Shown one piece after another: positions 59,453-64,000 of a stretch of 64,000 bases of DNA. The DNA comes from Wolfiporia cocos (lineage: Eukaryota; Basidiomycota; Agaricomycetes; Polyporales; Phaeolaceae). The stretch's first letter is position 1; each line of letters starts with the position of its first letter. The translations under genes and the position numbers were made by a program. Under the pieces are notes generated by a model. It was given only the letters and a program-made list of their open reading frames with translations. It ran no database searches and was not told the origin of the DNA. The stretch is taken from contig JACCLO010000008.1 of the NCBI GenBank assembly GCA_029448655.1, positions 1,984,001 through 2,048,000 of the forward strand, read 5' to 3'.

Positions 59453-61897
59453 ATGCCCGAAGCCGTGAGGAGTCTGCTCACTCGCGTGTTGCACGTCGTG
59501 CAGGTTGATCATGATGAAGACTTGACCTATACTCAGTCCTTCTTGACTGTACGTTTGCAGATGGATCTCGCCCTCAGATCCTGTAACAGTGTTCTTTGCA
59601 GAACGATGATTTACGCCCTGTTCCCGTTGAGAAACGCACATGGAAAGCCATAGACTACTGCAATCTGTTAGTGCATAGCTCACTGTGTGTTTCTGACATA
59701 TTTGACTGTACATGCAGATGGATATCCAATGGTTTCACCATCAATACGTATGATATCAGCCGATATAATATTGTAACGCTGACGTTCGTGAATAGATGGA
59801 TGGTTACATCGTCTATGATCCAGCTAGGTCTCTCCTGGTGGCAAGCATTCATATGTGTTTGGGTGGCATACCTTGCTATTAGCCCCTTCATTGTGCTGAA
59901 CTCGCGTCCTGGAGCTGTGTTTCACATCACTTTCCCCGTAGTTGCCCGTGCCAGCTTCGGCATTTGGGGAAGTCTCTGGTGTGTGCTCAATCGCGCAGCA
60001 ATGGCCTGGTATGTTCTAATGGTTAAATCTTGCTGAACATCGAATAACGGAATACCACTTGAACACATAGCATCTGGTATGGTGTGCAGGCTAGCTGGGG
60101 AGGCGACTGTGTGCTTGTGATGCTGAGGGCCATGTGGCCAAGTGTAAATAACATCCGTGCGCTGATTCCTAGGTGATTGTTACAGGAGCTCATTGAGTTA
60201 TCAGCCAACTCAATGCCAGCGTCTTCCGGGACCAATACGCGGGACTTCATGTGCTTCTTCCTCTTCTCTCTCATTTCACTTCCCGCTATCTGGCCTCCAG
60301 TGCATAAAATGTTGGTGGGATTTACAGAGGTTGTAAAATTCACAAGCTGACTGACCGGCTGCCATAGACGCCATTTCTTTACTTTTAAGGCGATCATCAC
60401 ACCCATTGCCGGAGTGGTTTTTATGGTTTGGTGCATCGTCAAAGCGCACGGAGTCGGACCCATTGTGCATCAGCCTGGCACCATTCACGGTTCTCAGCTA
60501 GGCTGGGCAATGGTATCCAGTATCATGTCCTGCTTCAACACCATGGTGACACTTGTGACGTATGGGTTTCTTTGCTCATCCGGTCGATGCCTCAGTTCAA
60601 CGATGTGCATATGCTGCTTAGCAACGCACCTGACTTCGCGTCGCGCGCTCACAGGCCGTCCGACGTTGTCATCCCGCAATTGGTTGCCCTTCCGCTGAGC
60701 TTCTGCATCGTGAGCTTCTTGGGCATTATTGTTAGCTCTTCCTCTCAGGCGATCTACGGCCGGGCCATTTGGTCGCCAATTGACCTGATGGGCATGTTTC
60801 TGGACGACTCGCCGAGCCATGCGACACGATTTGGAGTGAGTCTCCCGTCATTCCTGCGTGAATAGAAGCCTCATCTCACTGTTTCGATAATGAGATTTGG
60901 TTCATTGCCGCGGCATTCATTATAGCCACGGTGCGATCCTCTTCTAGACACATTCAAGTAGCATCTGACGGTGTCACATTGCTCTGCGGTCTACGATAAT
61001 AGATTGGGTGAGTACCCAGCTGGCTAATCATACCCAGCATTTTGATGCTGAATCTCGAGATAAAGCACGAATGTATCTGCGAACTCGATCAGCGCCGGCT
61101 GTGACCTCACCGCGTTGTTGCCGCGTTATATCGTGCGTCTGCGATACACTGTCCTCGTCCGCCGTAGTTCATTGCTGCGCTCAGAACATCAGGCGCGGTG
61201 GATACATAGCGGCGATTGTCGGCTTTTGCATGTGTCCATGGAATCTGCTCAGCACGAGTAGCAAATTCACCACGTACCTGTCAGCGTACGCCGTGTTCTT
61301 AAGCTCATTTGCTGGCGTTATGGTGAGCTTGACGTCTGAACATATTGATCTAATTGTTTTATATTGCTTAGGCTGCGGACTATTGGCTCGTTCACAAAGG
61401 CCATTATCGTGTCAGTGACCTATACAGCACGGACAAGGATGGCTGGTACCGGTACACGTATGGCGTCAATTTGAGGCACGTGTTGCCTCAAGAATCATTG
61501 CATGAATGTGCGTCGACGATTGATCCAAATCTCGTTTAGGGCATACGGAAGTTATATCGCAGGATTCTTGGTCAACGTCGTTGGCTTTGCCGGAGCCAGT
61601 GCGTCCCGCGCCCTCATATAACCCATCAGTTTATTTGACGGGAGTCTAGCTGGCCGAGTTGTTCCGCTTGCCGCAACGCACATTTACGAGCTCTCGTTCT
61701 TCACGGGATACGGAGTCTCCGCGTTAGTATACTGGATCTTGAACCTGATATTCCCTGCCAGAGGCGCATCACGCACGTTCGAAGAAGTTGACCTGTCTGC
61801 TGAAGCAGAGGAGTTTGCTTCTGTGGGAACAGAATCCGAGGAGAAAGAGAAAGAAAGTGACATGCAAAGCGTACATGTAGATGTGGTCTCTGTGTAA
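59453..61897 (+). CDS. NCS1 family permease C (uracil/uridine/allantoin type)
   Basis: Fifteen exons were all placed and keep phase: 59453-59548, 59602-59666, 59718-59747, 59796-60008, 60071-60156, 60205-60310, 60368-60559, 60622-60835, 60895-60930, 61004-61008, 61066-61132, 61185-61322, 61372-61475, 61540-61598, 61650-61897, total 552 residues. Motifs: [122 protein letters not shown]. Exon 10 is 5 bases. The intron at 61476-61539 has a GC donor (GCACGT). The C-tail is acidic. Expected role: proton- or sodium-coupled uptake of uracil, uridine, allantoin or related compounds at the plasma membrane. Confidence 0.92.
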
Positions 61898-62719
61898 ATG
61901 GCCGATGTCCCAATCAAGCCCCTGAGATTTTTCTAGGATCACCGTTTGCATACCACATGTGCAGTTAGCTTGCTGCTTACAAAAATGTGACCTATAGATG
62001 CCGGTTGCAATGCTACGCGTCAGTAGACACAAAGCTCTCTTAAACATAACATGAAGAGGCCGTTCCATTTGGTGTATAGCAACGAAGTCTAAGCTCGAGA
62101 TATATTACAGCACCCCTGTTTAGGCTAGGTATCATGGCCTCAATGCATACGACATGGGTTCATCGGGATGAGTTTTTAAATGACATCACTGCACTTTTCT
62201 TAGGTAGATGGAACAACTTTTTCCAAAAATCATGGTGATCCGTTGCGGCGCTAGTGTTCATCAGTATGTCCTAAAGTAAGGCCGAGCGCTTTATAGCTCA
62301 GCGCATCCTTATACTACTATTACCCTTGCCGCCAAGTTGCTTGTATGTTCATTCTGACCGCAACTCAGTATACATCAAATCAAATATAGTTCTAGGTGTC
62401 TATGCGACCAGAACCTATGCAACGAAGTTCAAAAAGTGATGTTGGTCTCTGCATACTTGAAGAGTTTCCATACTTGGCTAGGAGTGCAACAACTGATCGC
62501 AATCTCGCTCTTCTCGTGACTCGATCTAACTTTCGAACTGACCGTGTGCAGAAACCGCGAACATTTATTGCCTGATCTCTGCTTGACTTGCGTGACCTCC
62601 GGAGGAAGGACCTAACAGTGGCTCTGCTCTTCAGGTTCCGTAGCTTAACTGCACATATATCTGTACCAGTTACTGTACCATACCGACAGCCCCCTCGTCC
62701 TATCCTCCGATTCCGCAAA
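61898..62719. other. Intergenic, 5' region of arginyl-tRNA synthetase
   Basis: About 820 bases. The last 141 bases (62579-62719) are open in frame with the synthetase start and would encode an Arg-rich extension if started at a non-AUG codon. Otherwise no gene was seen. Confidence 0.4.
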
Positions 62720-64000
62720 ATGTCCACGATCAGGACACCAACGCCTAGCGAGGCACCGAGTTCGCCGTTCTCGCTCCCCTCGTCCCTTCCGCCCATCCCA
62801 AGCATCCTGGGTACGGACCCTGAGCGATGTGTCCTCGATGCTTTCCGCGCAGCGATCGCCCAGCGCGTTGCGGACGCGCTTTCGCCTTTGACTACCGAGC
62901 AGGTCTACCAAGGCGTTGATTACGGAAAGAAGGGCGTGGACTTCACTATCGCGCTTCCGCGATTTAGGCTTCCCGGCAAGGTGGACGAGTTGGCGGCGAA
63001 AGTATTGAGCAAAGTGAGTCCCACCTTTTGAGTCCTCTGATTCGACTAGTGCCAGAGTTATGGCTGTATAGCTTGCATGGCCATTTGGGAATGCTTTCTG
63101 CAAAGTCAAGGACCAATGTGCAGGCATCCGATCGAGCATTCAGCGTGTCCGAGAACAGAATGGTGCTAGAAACTGCTGAGGCAGTGTGCTTCATAATGGC
63201 CGATCTGTGCCCAAGGCTGGGGACCCCGTTATGGCTCCCCAAGACTTACCTCGATAGCTGCCTCGGATGTTACGATGGTCATTTCAGCGTTGGAGGGCCC
63301 ACAATCTACATCTTTTGGCATTGCTTTAGGGTTAGGGTTAGGGTGTGCCGAACGATTGCTAACACGTCTTTCAATCCTAGTTCCAAAAAGACGAATGGGT
63401 CGAGAGCGTCGTGCACGACAAAGCATTCCTGCACTTTACCGTCTGCACGCAGACCCTCAACCGCCTCGTGCTGGACCAGGTCCACGCACTTACCTACGCC
63501 GCTCCGTCCACCCAGCCCGAGTATGGTATCAACACCTCTGGCAAGGGCAAACGTGTCATCATTGAATACTCTTCGCCCAATATTGCCAAGTCTTTCCATG
63601 TCGGTCATCTTCGAAGTACGATTATCGGCGCCTTCCTCGCGAATCTGTACAAGGCGTGTGGCTGGGAGGTCATCTCGATGAACTATCTCGGAGACTGGGG
63701 CACTCAGGTACTGCGAAGCATGATTTGAAAGTGGAGTATGATTGCTAATGTCTGGTCACCGCAGTTCGGTCTCATCGCCGTCGGCTTCGAGAAGTACGGC
63801 TCGCAGGAGCAGCTGGAGAAGGACCCGATCAAGCACCTGTTCGATGTCTACGTCAAGATCAATGCGGATGCGGAAAAGGACCCGAACGTGAAGACGGAGG
63901 CGGCCGCGTTCTTCAAGCGCATGGAGGACGGCGACGAGTCCGCGCTCGCGAACTGGCGTGTGTGGCGCGAGCTCTCCGTGCGCAAGTACGAGGAGGAGTA
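62720..64000 (+). CDS. Arginyl-tRNA synthetase, 3' part beyond window
   Basis: Exons 62720-63013, 63381-63707 and 63763 to the edge keep phase. The N-terminal additional domain for tRNA elbow contact comes first ([27 protein letters not shown]), then [26 protein letters not shown] sequence with the class I HIGH motif as [25 protein letters not shown] and [20 protein letters not shown], all typical of eukaryotic ArgRS. It charges tRNA-Arg with arginine in the cytosol. The KMSKS loop and anticodon-binding domain lie past the window. Intron 1 is 367 bp and contains a (TTAGGG)3 run at 63326-63343. The ATG start is at 62720. Confidence 0.93.
63326..63343 (+). repeat. Interstitial telomere-like repeat, (TTAGGG)3
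   Basis: Three perfect TTAGGG units lie inside intron 1 of the arginyl-tRNA synthetase gene, 38 bases before its 3' splice site. TTAGGG is the telomere unit of most filamentous fungi. It may mark a repaired double-strand break or be chance. Confidence 0.85.

Noticed and set aside
1..64000. CRISPR arrays, rRNA genes, prophage or complete transposons.
   Set aside because: No regular spacer-repeat array, rRNA core, terminal repeats or transposase/reverse-transcriptase motif was recognised; the organism is a fungus.

Overview
This window looks like nuclear DNA from a basidiomycete fungus, most likely an Agaricomycete. Almost every gene is split by many short introns (mostly 48-75 bp, GT-AG, some GC-AG). 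The gene set is that of a filamentous fungus: GID/CTLH subunit, MTG1, PFK2/FBPase2, DUF3455, DUF1770, DUF6593, F-box/LRR, a fucose-permease-like MFS carrier and NCS1 permeases. Gene models were built by reading exons by eye, checking splice sites and keeping the reading phase consistent.

Layout. 1-12.9 kb is a dense housekeeping block: a GIN4/NIM1-type kinase (cut by the left edge), a syntaxin-6/Tlg1-type SNARE, a mahogunin-type RING E3 ligase, ribosomal protein uL15 divergent from RPB11, the mitochondrial GTPase MTG1 and an unknown basic nuclear-looking protein. 12.9-17.6 kb is a gene desert ending at a tRNA-Thr(AGT). 17.7-22.2 kb holds a bHLH transcription factor, a membrane-protein gene with two in-frame TGA codons, and an ALY/REF-type mRNA export factor. 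22.9-26.5 kb holds an intact MFS carrier and, tail-to-tail with it, a truncated decayed copy. 27-34 kb holds PFK2/FBPase2, NCS1 permease A and GID9. 33.7-39.0 kb is a second desert. 39-52 kb is dense again: DUF6593 protein, NUP96, RFA3, secreted DUF3455 protein, GPI12, DUF1770 protein and myo-inositol oxygenase. 53.4-61.9 kb holds NCS1 permeases B and C with an F-box gene between them. The right edge cuts a cytosolic-type arginyl-tRNA synthetase.

How the genes relate: there is no operon logic, as expected for a fungus. The clearest local theme is transport by duplication: three intact NCS1 nucleobase/nucleoside/allantoin permeases with one shared exon-intron plan, and a duplicated MFS carrier. 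The most unusual observation is a 5-nucleotide internal exon at the same place in all three NCS1 genes; the reading frame of each gene requires it. Other points are a PFK2/FBPase2 whose phosphatase histidine is replaced by serine, a SNARE with histidine at the expected zero-layer glutamine, a kinase with DWG instead of DFG, and a telomere-like repeat inside an arginyl-tRNA synthetase intron. No CRISPR, rRNA, complete transposon or virus-like gene was seen.
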